From Terebella lapidaria (taxonomy: Eukaryota; Annelida; Polychaeta; Terebellida; Terebellidae), in contig OX424569.1 in the NCBI GenBank assembly GCA_949152475.1, forward strand, positions 21,861,170 to 21,925,169: a stretch of DNA of 64,000 nucleotides, written 5' to 3'. The translations under genes were made by a program, and so were the position numbers. The notes under the pieces are model-generated. The model was not told the origin of the DNA. It ran no database searches and saw only the letters and a list, made by a program, of their open reading frames with translations. Shown piece by piece: positions 11,726-23,195 of the stretch (position 1 is its first letter; each line of letters opens with the position of its first letter).

Positions 11726-12426
11726 AATGATATATGCCGAATATTCTGATGACCTTGAATTTAACCTCTAACCTCATTTTCAAGGTCACAGGACAAAAAG
11801 GCTAATATCTCACTTATTATTGATTTTACAGCTCAGGGATCAATTGTGGACATAAAGGAAATGATATATGCTGAATATTCTCGTGACCTTGAGTTTGACC
11901 TCTGACCTCGGTTTCAAGGTCAGAGCACAAAATGTCTAATATCTCGCTTCTTATCGACTTTACAGCTTAGGAATCAATTGTGGACATATGTGAAATGATA
12001 TATGCCGAATACTCTGATAACCTTGAATTTGACCTTTGACCTCATTTTCAAGGTCATGTTACAAAATGACTAATATCTCAATGATTTCGACTTTACAGCT
12101 TAGGAATTAGTTGTGAACATATAGAAAATCATATATCTTGAATATTGCCATGATGTTTTGAATTCGACCTTTGACCTCATTTTCGAGGTCAAAAGGCAAA
12201 ATGGCTAATATCATGCTTCTCTATTGATTTAATAGCTTGGGAACCAATTGTGGAAATATGGAAAATGATATACTCTGAATATTCCAATGACCTTGAATTT
12301 GACCTTGACCTCAGTTTCAAGGTCAGAGCACAAAATGGCTAATATCTCACTTATTATCGACTTTACAGCTTAGGAATCAATTGTGGGCATATAGGAAATA
12401 ATATATGCCGAATAATCTCATGGTGG

Positions 12427-13492
12427 CTAGGCGTTATGCTTTATTCAGGGAGTGCCGCGTAGAATCGTGAGTATTACGCGTTATTCGTGAGGAAATGGCA
12501 GTCTGTGAGTGACCGTTAGCGGGAAATAAATAAAATTTCGCTAATTTTACCATTTTCAAATGCCGAATTTGGGTCTCCACGGAACATTAGACATATTCAG
12601 GACTGTTGTTGATAGTTTCAATTAGAGAAATAAGCCAGTGTAGCGATACCTTTGGCTGCACAATATCTGTCATTATGGCTTCGACAGCCGTTCTTCTCGG
12701 TTTTGGGGTTGAAAATGCTATGTATCTTCATTAATATAGATGAAATGCGAGGTCTATGAGAGTGATAGTATGGGCTTCACGTGTGCCTGTCTTCAATATG
12801 TTTCACAAATTTAGGTGTAATGTATCATTTGTTTATTTGCTATACTTTACACGATTTGCGTGAGGGCATTACGCGTATGTGCATGAGTAAATATTTTGTT
12901 GAAGATGGGATATTTCTTTTCTAATGCAAATCTTCCTCTGTTTTACTGGTCCATTGATGAAATAAATTCAAGTTCAAGAGATATTGTTTGCACTTGGTGG
13001 GATTATGTGTAAAATACATGAAAAAAACTCTTGGTATCGCCAATTCAAGATTTATGAAGATAGGGAGGAACATATTGATGATAATGATAAATGAGGAGTA
13101 TCGTCAGTACTTGAAGCATGTGCAGCCTCAAATCATTCTTTAAAAATCTCCATGTATGCATTACCAGCTCGGCCCAAGTACCATACACTGCTCCTTAATA
13201 CTACTCATCCACTGAAAACATACCATTTAATCCGTCTCGCACCTTTTTAATTCTTATTGAATATAGAGGAAGGCACAGGATATGATACTTGGACCACCAG
13301 CTCTACCATTTCCGAAAACGCTCACATGTTTCCTCATGCTATAATGCGTGTGCAGGTTTTCTCCCTCAGGCTGATATGCGTAAACCACAAAAACCTTTTT
13401 TAGTTTGTAAAATATTTGATTGAAACAACTGGTTGAATGGTGTAACAACGAAGAAAGATTTCTCCGAGCATTTTATTGTTTACCGACATACA
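12427..13492. other. About 1.07 kb of unassigned single-copy sequence
   Basis: Family A core stops at 12427 and A-type sequence resumes, at a different point of the element, at about 13493. Between them I see no TIRs, no credible ORF and no match to other parts of the window. It could be original intergenic or intronic DNA or an unrecognised element. Confidence 0.5.
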
Positions 13493-14075
13493 TGTTAAAT
13501 TCTCCTATGTTTATAATGGGCCACAATGTTCTTGATATCTCACTTAACATTGAGATTAGAGACTCGGAATCAATTGTGGACATATAGGAAATGATATATT
13601 CTGAATATTCTCGTGACCTTGAATTTGACCTTTAACCTCATTTTCAAGGTCAGAGCACAAAATGACCAATATCTCGCTTATTATTGACTTTACAATTTGA
13701 AAGACGGAGAGGACCCGCAGGTGATACGTCCGTGGGGTTCAGGTAGCGACCGTGAACTGAATTTTTGAATTCAGTTTGTTTACAATTCAGAGTGAGCCAA
13801 CGGATCGATATTATTGTGACGTCATGTATGAATTGTCGGTTGACGTTTTTGGGTATGTTGATCGATGGAAGCGCCTAAAATCGATTGTGACGTGGATGAC
13901 GTCATAGATCGAAGGGGTCTGGGTCAGGCCCTGGGGCAATGTTGGATATACATGGGGGTCGAACTAATAATGGTTGGCCTGGTAGGCTAAACATGACAGT
14001 GGTGCACGGTTTCGTCCTGGTGGGACAGTCTTTCGTCCTGGTGGAACAGTCTCAAAAACTGTTCAGTAACTTTTT
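13493..14075. other. Family A fragment plus about 350 bp of unassigned DNA
   Basis: 13493-13697 is A sequence (TTAAATTCTCCTATG, then one and a half core units). 13698-14040 is unlike the rest of the window and shows no gene. 14041-14075 is an A left-domain end (CTGTTCAGTAACTTTTT) into whose T-run copy A3 is inserted. Confidence 0.55.
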
Positions 14076-16218
14076 AGGTTACCGGACCTATGGTCCGATA
14101 ACCTATTGCCGTCACGTTGCGTCCGTCGTCCGTCCGTCGTCCGTCGTCCGTCCACAGCTGTATCTTTAAAGTTTACAGGCGGATTTTTCTGAAATTTTGC
14201 ACAAAAATGCCTAAAAATATTTCAAGAGGGGGTTTTTTCTTAGTTTTTTGATTTTCACATTTTTCTCAAAATGGCAGCCATTTTTTACGAAAAATGGGCA
14301 ATTTTGGACTTTGGCAGCCATTTTCTCAAAAAAATTTTCAAAAGATTCCCCTTATGTACCTTTATGATGTGTATAAGTTTTGTTGCCCTTGAATCGCCGG
14401 TCTCCGTATGGCGGCCATTTTGAATTTTTGACGGGTCGGCGAAAAAAATTTTTTTTGCCCCAAATCGCGTTACTATCCATTTTGGGCCATTTCTAGGCAA
14501 AAAAAATTTTTTCACCCTTTGAAAAAAATTTTGGACTTTTTTCCTTCATAATGGGAGCTGCTGAGACTGTACTCATAGAACGCTTAAAGATAGAGCTTAG
14601 ATATTGGCACTTTCAAATGGGAAGTCATATATGGCGACTTGTGTGGTGACCTTGAATTTGACCTTGGATGACCTTGAAAGGTCAAAACAGCCATTTTTGG
14701 GTCGAAAAATGCCCAAATTTGCAGCTTTTCTGTCTTTTCTCGAAAACTGTCTGATCAGTTTTGAGATTTTCGTTTCAGAAGATTCCCCCTATATACCTTT
14801 ATGATGTTTATAAGTTTTGTTGCCCTTGAATCGCCGGTCTCTGTGTGGCGGCCATTTTGAATTTTTGACGGGTCGGCGAAAAATTTTTTTTGCCCCAAAT
14901 CGCGTTACTATCCATTTTGGGCCATTTCTAGGCAAAAAAATTTTTTTCACCCTTTGAAAAAAATTTTGGACTTGGAAAATTTTCGGCACTTTTTTCCTTC
15001 ATAATGGGAGCTGCTGGGACTGTACTCATAGAACGCTTAAAGATAGAGCTTAGCTATTGGCACTTTCAAATGGGAAGTCATATATGGCGACTTGTGTGGT
15101 GACCTTGAATTTGACCTTGGATGACCTTGAAAGGTCAAAACAGCCATTTTTGGGTCGAAAAATGCCCAAATTTGTAGCTTTTCTGTCTTTTCCCGAAAAC
15201 TGTCTGATCAGTTTTGAGATTTTTGTTTCGGAAGATTCCCCTATATACCTTTATGATGTATATATGTTTTGTTGCCCTTGAATCGCCGCTCTGCGTGTGG
15301 CGGCCATTTTGAATTTTTGACAAAATTTTTTTTTTTGCCCCAAATCGCGATACTATCCATTTTGGGCCATTTCTAGGCAAAAAATTTTTTTCACCCTTTG
15401 AAAAAAAATTTGGACTTAGAAAATTTTCGGCACTTTTTTCCTTCATAATGGGTGCTGTCAGGACTGTACCCGTAGAACGCTTGAAGATAGAGCTTAGAAA
15501 TTAGCACTTTCAAATGGGAAGTCATATATGGCGACTTGTGTGGTGACCTTGAATTTGACCTTGGATGACCTTGAAGGTCAAAACAGCCATTTTTGAGTCG
15601 AAAAATGCCCAAATTTGCACCTTGTCTGTCTTTAATCGAAAACTGTCTGATCACTTTTGAAATTTTTATTTCAAAACATAGTAATTGGGGTTTTTGACAT
15701 TGTGTATAAAGATGTACATAGTGTATACAGTGCCTTGAATTGCTCAAAAGGCTCGAAATTTAGGCTGAATAGGCCCCAAATTTAATTTATGGTCGTTTTC
15801 CTTCAAATTTATCTGATCAGTTTTGAGATTTTTGTTATAAAACATGCAAATTGGGGTCCCTGACATTGTGTATAAAGATGGAGTGCTTTGAATTGCTTAA
15901 AAGGCCCCTTGAGTGTGTAAATTGGCCTCATGTATATGTGGCTTTTTTTGGTGACCTTGAACTTGACGTCAGATGACATTGAGTTCTATATCTCAGTGTC
16001 ACGTCCAACAAGAAATGTGTAAATTACGTCTGTAGACAAAAGACTTGTAGATAGACCTTGTATTTGTATTTTGAACATACATGAATACAATGTTATATGC
16101 TGCACACATAATGATGACATTGAAATTCACGAGGATGATTGGTTAATCTGAACGTCATATCTCACCTGTCCTGTTTCAACTAAAGTTGTCCGGTAACCTA
16201 TCTTAGCCCTTGGGCTAA
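14076..16218 (+). mobile_element. Family A element, copy A3, with 453-bp internal repeats
   Basis: It has a 5' hairpin AGGTTACCGGACC/GGTCCGATAACC, a GTCCGTCGTCC tract, and an end with GTCCGGTAACC and TTAGCCC-TT-GGGCTAA. Unlike the other A copies, the middle holds three direct repeats of about 453 bp (about 14340, 14790 and 15240) containing GGCGGCCATTTTGAAT, GGAAGTCATATATGG and TGACCTTGAATTTGACC. ORFs of 60-118 codons here repeat with the unit and are not genes. The same terminal sequence with a different core shows that ends and cores are exchanged between family members. Confidence 0.75.
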
Positions 16219-17590
16219 TTTTTAGTGTATCCAGATTTTGTCTGTGAGTGAGGTGAACTGTAAACTGGATGTCTTCCAAGTGTGTTGCACTAGTGGAAGT
16301 GGGCTGAGGGTACGACCTTCACGAGATATATAAAAAAGGAACGAGGCAAAGATCAGTTGTACCCTGGACATTCGTCTTCAGTGTTGAGACCCATGGGGAA
16401 GTGAGTGTGTAGCCGGTACTGCCACATTTTCTCGAGAGTTTCTCTCAGGTGTCTATTTTCGTCAGTAGGTGCTCCCTGGCAGAAGCCGAGTACATACACC
16501 CTGACGTCGCGCAGACCCGCATGTTTGTTGGGGGCAGAGTAGTGAAGACCCAGTGCATTGGAAGTGTTGGCGGTCTCGATGTTTCGAAAGTGCTCATAAA
16601 GCCTTCGTTGTAGGATACATTTGGTCTGGCCGACATAGAGTTTGTGGCATTTTTGGCATTGGATGGCGTAAATCAGGTTGTTGCTGAGACAGGATACATT
16701 GGTTCTGGCCTTGTATCTGCGTTTGGTGATGGGATCCATAATGGTACCGTCTTTTTGGATTCTGGTACAGTATTTGCAGTTTGGCTTTTGGCAGTGCACT
16801 TTTGGTTGTTTTGGTTTTGGGGTATGGTTAGGGATTTGCGCCCTTACTAGCATGTTCCTGAGGTTGGGGGGACGTCGCTGTCCAAAGATGATTTGTCTCT
16901 GGTGTAGGTGTCTGGTAGCTTTATTCCTGAGGAGAATGTCCCAGTTTTGGGTAATTATCTCCCGGAAGCCATGAAAACCTGGTTGGTAAGTAGTGATGGC
17001 GAAGAGTTTGTCTGTAGGGGTTGAGGTGGGGGTGTCTGGTTTAGGTTTAGGACGGAGGAGGTTTTCCCTGGACTGTAGTTGTGCTTTGAGGAGGGAATCA
17101 TCTAGTAGTTTTTGGGGGTAACCTCTTTTTAGAAAGTGTGTCGAGAGTTCAAGTGCTTTTTGCTTGAAATCGTATGGATCGCTGCAGATGCGGCGTATCC
17201 GTAGGAATTGGCTGTAAGGAAGGCCGTTTTTGCAGTGAAGAGGGTGACTGGAGTCATAGTGTAGGTACATATGAGTGTCAGTGGGTTTACTGAAAAGAGT
17301 AGTAAGGATGCTATGGTTGGCATCCAAAGAGACTAGGGTGTCCAGAAAGGGGATGGAACTGGTGGAGGAATCCATAGTGAATTTGATTGTATCATGACAA
17401 GAGTTTAAGTGGTCGAGGAGCTTGTTGAGCTCTGGTTGGCCATGTTGCCACAGGAGGAAGATGTCATCTATATAGCGGACCCAAAGGAGAGGTTGTTTGG
17501 GGTATGTGTAGACATGGGAATCCTCGAAAGTATTCATCATTATGACAGCGTAGTTTGGTGCTGCTTTGGTTCCCATGGCGGTTCCTCCTA
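16219..17590 (-). mobile_element. Penelope-like retroelement, 5'-truncated
   Basis: Minus-strand element whose only ORF covers the end of the reverse transcriptase and a GIY-YIG endonuclease. The retained part starts just before RT motif B. The left 130 bp would be the 3' UTR. It lies between the end of A3 and a T-rich joint leading into family A core at 17591. 5' truncation is common for Penelope-like insertions. Confidence 0.85.
16353..17576 (-). CDS. Penelope-like RT C-terminus with GIY-YIG endonuclease
   Basis: A 407-codon open frame. Residues 1-14, MGTKAAPNYAVIMM, correspond to RT motif B, and WVRYIDDIFLLW (32-43) is motif C with the catalytic Asp pair. The linker at 255-270 has HCQKPNCKYC, a likely zinc-binding cluster. 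Residues 300-330 form the GIY-YIG start, LIYAIQCQKCHKLYVGQT, followed by the conserved Arg and His in RRLYEH. Family enzymes use the RT for target-primed synthesis and the endonuclease for nicking. Here the fingers and most of the palm are missing, so the protein cannot be a working RT although the remaining frame is open. The Met start is simply the first ATG in the remnant. Confidence 0.85.
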   Translation of the reverse strand: MGTKAAPNYAVIMMNTFEDSHVYTYPKQPLLWVRYIDDIFLLWQHGQPELNKLLDHLNSCHDTIKFTMDSSTSSIPFLDTLVSLDANHSILTTLFSKPTDTHMYLHYDSSHPLHCKNGLPYSQFLRIRRICSDPYDFKQKALELSTHFLKRGYPQKLLDDSLLKAQLQSRENLLRPKPKPDTPTSTPTDKLFAITTYQPGFHGFREIITQNWDILLRNKATRHLHQRQIIFGQRRPPNLRNMLVRAQIPNHTPKPKQPKVHCQKPNCKYCTRIQKDGTIMDPITKRRYKARTNVSCLSNNLIYAIQCQKCHKLYVGQTKCILQRRLYEHFRNIETANTSNALGLHYSAPNKHAGLRDVRVYVLGFCQGAPTDENRHLRETLEKMWQYRLHTHFPMGLNTEDECPGYN

Positions 17591-19150
17591 TTTTTTTTTA
17601 TTTTTTTATTATTGACTTTACAGCTCAGGAATCAATTGTAGACATATAGGAAGTAATATATGCTGAATATTCTCGTGACCTTGAATTTGACCTTTGACCT
17701 CATTTTCAAGGTCAGAGCACAAAATGGCTAATATCTCGCTTATTATCGACTTTACAGCTTAGAAATCTATTGTGACCATATAGGAAATGATATATGCCCA
17801 ATATTCTGATGACCTTGAATTTGACCTTTGACCTCATTTTCAAGGTCAGAGCACAAAATCGCTAATATCTGGCTTATTATCCACTTTACAGCTTGAGAAT
17901 CAATTTGTGGACATATAGGAAATGATATATGCTGACTATTCTCGTGACCTTGAATTTGACCTTTAACCTAATTTCCAAGGTCAGAGCACAAAATGGCTAT
18001 TATCTTGATTATTATCGACTTTACATCTTAGAAATCAAATGTGGACATACATGTATAGGAAATGATATATGCTGAATATACTTGTAACCTTGAAGTTACC
18101 AGACCATCGGTCTGATCACCTATTGGCTAGCCGGTAAGCTACAGGTCCCTTGGGCCTATGTTTAAGGTCACATGACAAAATGGCTAATATCTCACTTATT
18201 ATCGATTTCACAGCTTAGGAATCAATTGTGGACATATAGGAAATGATATATGCTGAATATTCCTGTGACTGAATTTGACCTCATTTTCAAGGTCCAGAGC
18301 ACAAAATGGCTATTATCTCGCTTATTATCGACTTTACAGCTTAGGAATCAATTGTGAACTTATGGGAAATGATATATTCTGAATATTGTCATGACCTTGA
18401 TTTTGACCTTTGACCTAATTTTCAAGGTCACAGGGCAAAATTGCTGATATCTCGCTTATTATCGACTTTACAGCTTAGGAATCAACCATGAACATAGAGG
18501 AATTTATTTATGCAGATTATTCTCATGACTTTGAATTTGACCTTTGACCTAAATTTCAAGGTCACAGGACAAAATGACTAATATCTCACTTATTATTGAT
18601 TTTACAACTCAGGAATCAATTGTGAACATATAGAAAATGATATACACTGAATAATTTGATGACCTCGAATTTGACCTTGACCTTATTTTCAAGATCAGAG
18701 CACAAAATGGCTAATATCTCACTTATTATCAACTTTACAGCTTAGGAATCCATATTGAACATATAGGAAATGATATGTGCTGAATATTTTGGTGACCTTG
18801 CATCAACCTTTGACCTCATTTTCAAGGTCAGAGAACAAAATGGCTAATATCTCACTTATTATCGACTTTACAGCTTAGGAATCAACTGCGAACTTGAAAT
18901 GATCTATGCTGAATATTCCCATGACCTTGAACTTGATTTTTGACCTCATTTTCAAGGTCAGATCTCAAATGTCTAATATCTCACTTATTATCAATATTAT
19001 AGCTTCAGAATCAACTGTGGTCAAACTCCAAATGATATATGCTGAATATTCTCGTGACCTCGACTTGACCAATGACATTATTGTCAAGTTTCCTATGACC
19101 TAGTTTTCAAAGTGACAGGACAAATTGGCTAATATCTTGCTTATTGACTT
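17591..19150 (+). repeat. Family A core tandem array (134-bp units)
   Basis: About twelve units with GACCTTTGACCTCATTTTC, AAGGTCA, AATATCTCGCTTATTATCG, ACAGCTTAGGAATCAATTG and ATATAGGAAATGATATATG. A compact C-type end (18093-18161) sits inside. The array is broken at 19150 by the satellite-bearing TIR element and continues for two units at 22678. No A 5' end is present; the Penelope-like element may have replaced it. Confidence 0.85.
18093..18161 (+). mobile_element. Compact hairpin pair: A-like start joined to C-type end
   Basis: GTTACCAGACC-ATC-GGTCTGATCACC, a 5'-type hairpin, is followed within about ten bases by GCCGGTAAGCT and the stem-loop AGGTCCC-TT-GGGCCTATG, a family C 3' end. Nothing lies between. 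The same joint, in the same sequence context, recurs at 30754-30822 as the end of element C2. Confidence 0.55.
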
Positions 19151-19239
19151 CATAGTGTGGTTATTCCTTCATGGTAACTAACACGAAAATAAGTCCCGCG
19201 AAATTGGTGGCCAGCTGGTTCTACATACCCAAGTGGGTG

Positions 19240-22200
19240 AAGCGTCGTTGTTACTGGCGCTCGATGTCAATCTTACCGTCGCTCGTCGATGCCGCCAATA
19301 GCGCCAGTTAGGACTGTCGTTCTTACCGTCGGTCGTCGATGCTGGCAATAGCGCCGGTTAGAACTGTCCGTTACCGTCGCTCATCGATGACGCCGATACC
19401 GCCGGTTAGAAGCGTCGTTCTTATACCGCCGGGTTAGGACTGTCTATCTTACCGTCGCTCGTCGATGCCGCCAAAAGCGCCGGTTAGGACTGTCGTTCTT
19501 ACCGTCGGTCGTCGATGCCGCCAATAGCGCCGGTTAGGACTGCCCGTTACTGTCGCTCGTCGATGACGCCGATACCGCTGGTTAGAAGCGTCGTTCTTAC
19601 TGTCGCTCGTCGATGATGCCAATACCGCCGGTTAGGACTGTCAATCTTACCGTCGCTTGTCGATGCCGCCAATAGCGCCGGTTAGGACTGTTGTTCTTAC
19701 CGTCGGTCATCGATGCCGCCAATAGCGCCGGTTAGGACTGTCTTTCTTACCGTCGGTCGTCTATGCTGCCAATAGCGCCAGTTAGAACTGTCCGTCTTAC
19801 CGTCGGTCGTCGATGCCGCCAATAGCGCCAGTTAGGACTGTCTTTCTTACCGTCGGTCGTCGATGTCGCCAATAGCGTCGGTTAGAACTGTCCGTCTTAC
19901 CGTCGCTCGTTGATGCCGCCGATACCGCCGGTTAGAAGCATCGTTCTCACCGTCGCTCGTCGATGACGCCAATACCGCCGGTTAGGACTGTCTTTCTTAC
20001 CGTCGGTCGTCGATGCTGCCAATAGCGCCGGTTAGGACTGTCTTTCTTACCGTCGGTCGTCGATGCCGCCAATAGCGCCGATTAGGACTGTCGTTCTTAC
20101 CGTCGGTCGTCGATGCCGCCTAGATACTGCCGGTTAGGACTGTCGTTCTTACCGTCGGTCGTCGATGCCACCAATAGCGCCGTTTAGAACTGTCCGTCTT
20201 ACCGTCGCTCTTCGATGCCGCCAATACCGGCGGTTAGCACTGCCTTTCTTCCCGTCGCTCATCGATGACGCCAATAGCGCCGGTTAGGACTGCCTTTCTC
20301 ACCGTCGCTCGTCGATGACGCCAATACCACCGGTTCGGACTGTCTTTCTTACCGTCGCTCGTCGATGCCGCCAATAGCGCTGGTTAGAACTGTCGTTCTT
20401 ATCGTCGCTCGTCGATGCCGCCAATACCGCCGGTTAGAAGCGTCGTTCTTACCGTCGGTCGTCGATGCCGCCAATAGCGCCGGTTAGGACTGTCTTTCTT
20501 ACCGTCGGTCGTCGATGCCGCGAATAGCGCCGGTTAGGAATGTCTTTCTGACCGTCGGTCGTCGATGCCGCCAATAGCGCCGGTTAGAACTGTCTGTCTT
20601 AATGTCGCTCGTCGATGCCGCCAATAACGCCGGTTAGAAGCGTCGTTCTTACCGTCGGTCGTCGATGCCGCCAATAGCGCCAGTTAGGACTGTCTTTCTT
20701 ACCGTCGGTCGTCGATGTCGCCAATAGCGCCGGTTAGAACTGTCCGTCTTACCGTCGCTCGTTGATGCCGCCGATACCGCCGGTTAGAAGCATCGTTCTC
20801 ACCGTCGGTCGTCGATGCTGCCAATACCGCCGGTTAGGACTGTCTTTCTTACCGTCGGTCGTCGATGCTGCCAATAGCGCCGGTTAGGACTGCCTTTCTT
20901 ACCGTCGGTCGTCGATGCCTCCAATAGCGCCGATTAGGACTGTCGTTCTTACCGTCGGTCGTCGATGCCGCCTAGATACTGCCGGTTAGGACTGTCGTTC
21001 TTACCGTCGGTCGTCGATGCCACCAATAGCGCCGTTTAGAACTGTCCGTCTTACCGTCGCTCTTCGATGCCGCCAATACCGGCGGTTAGCACTGCCTTTC
21101 TTCCCGTCGCTCATCGATGACGCCAATAGCGCCGGTTAGGACTGTCTTTCTCACCGTCGCTCGTCGATGACGCCAATACCGCCGGTTCGGACTGTCTTTC
21201 TTACCGTCGCTCGTCGATGCCGCCAATAGCGCTGGTTAGAACTGTCGTTCTTATCGTCGCTCGTCGATGCCGCCAATACCGCCGGTTAGAAGCGTCGTTC
21301 TTACCGTCGGTCGTCGATGCCGCCAATAGCGCCGGTTAGGACTGTCTTTCTTACCGTCGGTCGTCGATGCCGCCAATAGCGCCGGTTAGGACTGTCTTTC
21401 TGACCGTCGGTCGTCGATGCCGCCAATAGTGCCGGTTAGAACTGTCTGTCTTAATGTCGCTCGTCGATGCCGCCAATAACGCCGGTTAGAAGCGTCGTTC
21501 TTACCGTCGCTCGTCGATGACGCCAATTCCGCCGGTTAGGACTGTCTTTCTTACCGTCGCTCGTCAGTGCCGCCAATAGCGCCGGTTAGAACTGTGCGTC
21601 TTACCGTCGCTCGTCGATGCCGCCAATAGCGCTGGTTAGAACTGTCTTTCTTACCGTCGCTCGTCGATGTCGCCAATACCGCCGGTTAGAAGCGTCGTTC
21701 TTACCGTCGCTCGTCGATGACGCCAATTCCGCCAGTTAGGACTGTCTTTCTTACCGTCGGTCGTCAATGCTGCCAATAGCACCGGTTAGGACTGTCTTTC
21801 TTACCGCCGGTCGTCGATGCCGCCAATACCGCCGGTTAGGACTGTCGTTCTTACCGTCGGTCGTCGATGCCGCCAATGGCGCCGGTTAGGACTGTCCGTC
21901 TTATGGTCGCTCGTCGATGCCGCCAATACCGCCGGATAGGACTGTCCGTCTTACCGTCGGTCGTCGATGCCGCCAATAGCGCCGGTTAGGACTGTCCTTC
22001 TTACCGTCGGTCGTCGATGCCGCATATAGCGCCGGTAAGGACTGGCAGTCTTACTGTCGCTCGTCGATGCTGCCAATAGCGCCGGTTACAATAGCGCCGG
22101 TTAGGACTGTCGTTCTTACCGTCGGTCGTCGATGCCGCCAATACCACCGGTTAGGACTGTCTTTCTTACCGTCGCTCGTCGATGCCGCCAATAGCGCCGG

Positions 22201-22250
22201 TTGGAAGCGTCGTTCTTACCGTCGCTCGTCGATGCCGCCAATAGCGCCGG
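19240..22250 (+). repeat. 50-bp satellite array, direct orientation
   Basis: About 60 units with TTACCGTCGG, TCGTCGATGCCGCCAATAGC and GCCGGTTAGGACTGTC. It is GC-rich compared with the AT-rich surroundings, and CGTCG-type CpG is frequent. A higher-order block of about 850 bp (17 units) is repeated: the rare variant CCGCCTAGATACTGCC appears near 20117 and again near 20969, with matching neighbours on both sides. Confidence 0.9.
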
Positions 22251-22251
22251 T

Positions 22252-22612
22252 TAGACGACCGACGGTAAGAAAGACAGTCCTGACCGGCGGAATTGGCGTC
22301 ATCGACGAGCGACGGTAAGAACGACGCTTCTAACCGGCGCTATTGGCGGCATCGACGACCGACGGTAATAAAGACAGTCCTAACCGGCGGTATTGGCGGC
22401 ATCGACGAGCGACGGTAAGAACGACACTTCTAACCGGCGCTATTGGCGGCATCGACGAGCGACGGTAAGACGGACAGTTCTAACCGGCACTATTGCCGGC
22501 ATCGACGAGCGACGGTAAGAAAGACAATCCTAACCGGCGCTATTGGCGGCATCGACGAGCGACGGTAAGAAAGACAGTTCTAACCGGCGGTATTGGCGGC
22601 ATCGACGAGTGA
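22252..22612 (-). repeat. 50-bp satellite array, inverted arm
   Basis: About seven units of the same satellite in reverse orientation (GACGGTAAGAAAGACAGTCC, ATTGGCGGCATCGACGAG), meeting the direct array at about 22251 with almost no spacer. The two arms could form a long hairpin. Confidence 0.9.
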
Positions 22613-22677
22613 CGGACAAAAATTGGGTGGACTGAAAAATTTCGCGGAGGTTACCATGAAGAGATAACCCATAGTGT

Positions 22678-22954
22678 GGGAATCAATGATGGACATATAG
22701 GAAATGTTATACTCCAAATATCCTGATGACCTTGAATTTGACCTTTGCCTTCATTTTCAAGGCCACAGGACAAAATTGCTAATATCTCTCTGATTATTGA
22801 ATTTACAGCTCAGCAATCAACTGTGGACATGATATATGCTCAATATTATATTTCCTGAATATTCTCTTGACCTTGAATTTAACCAATAACCTGGATAACA
22901 TCTAAAATATTAAACATATATTGTCCGGTAACCTATCTTTGGCCCTTGGCCTAA
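22678..22954 (+). repeat. Family A core remnant and 3' end
   Basis: Two A core units continue the array interrupted at 19150, followed by TTGTCCGGTAACC and the 3' stem-loop GGCCC-TT-GGCCTAA, a slightly altered form of the usual A end. Confidence 0.75.
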
Positions 22955-23049
22955 TTTTCACTCCTATCTGTAATATATTTGGGGTGACAGAGATGATAGG
23001 GCTTTCGGGGATACACCCCAGCGGTCACCGGCGATCAGAAAGCGCCTAT
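22955..23049 (+). mobile_element. Family D 3' end fragment
   Basis: Matches the D1 tail: ATATTTGGGGTGACAGAGAT, GGGGATACACCCC, a CGGTC stem-loop and GCGCCTAT. The rest of the D element is not visible. As in D1, a family A-type end immediately precedes the tail, so the same T-run near the D end was invaded twice independently. Confidence 0.65.
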
Positions 23050-23195
23050 TTACTGCATGTACATGTATTGTGAATGGCAATCTTAACTGCCTGAATCAAA
23101 GTAAATTAGTTCCCAAAAACATTCACAAACAATCATTACCATAATTGCTGTAGCATGAGCAGTATTGAGTACATGGAATGATTCTGTAACCCCAG

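Larger units (their letters stand above)
4703..12426 (+). mobile_element. Family A element split by A1, D1 and a TIR element
   Basis: Short left-domain sequence at 4703-4767 ends in the family A motif TTCAGTAACTTTTT. The same element resumes after the D1 end at 10459 with TTTTTTCTTATTGATGCA, which in undisturbed A copies (for example near 47130 and 52610) follows that T-run directly. The core then continues as 134-bp units to 12426, interrupted by a TIR element at 10955-11725. The left end has been lost to the DIRS-like element and the right end is not visible. This shows the order of insertion: outer A first, then A1, D1 and the DIRS element. Confidence 0.7.
19159..22669. mobile_element. TIR element with a 50-bp satellite core (foldback-like)
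   Basis: The terminal inverted repeats are GGTTATTCCTTCATGGTAAC on the left and, reversed, GGTTATCTCTTCATGGTAAC on the right; similarity extends to a CGCGAAATT motif some 25-30 bp further in. CATAGTGT flanks the element on both sides (19151-19158 and 22670-22677), an 8-bp target duplication, and the empty site restores a family A core unit. The interior is a 50-bp satellite in direct orientation for about 3 kb, then inverted for about 360 bp. No transposase is present. The 8-bp duplication fits hAT among other superfamilies; satellite-rich arms recall Foldback or Galileo elements. Confidence 0.8.

Noticed and set aside
22067-22318. 83-codon ORF in the 50-bp satellite
   Set aside because: It crosses the junction between direct and inverted arms and is pure satellite translation.
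23163-23195. Upstream extension of the first ADAM17-like exon
   Set aside because: An AG at 23161-23162 would allow it, but the added residues do not resemble the family; the CCCCAG at 23195 fits better.
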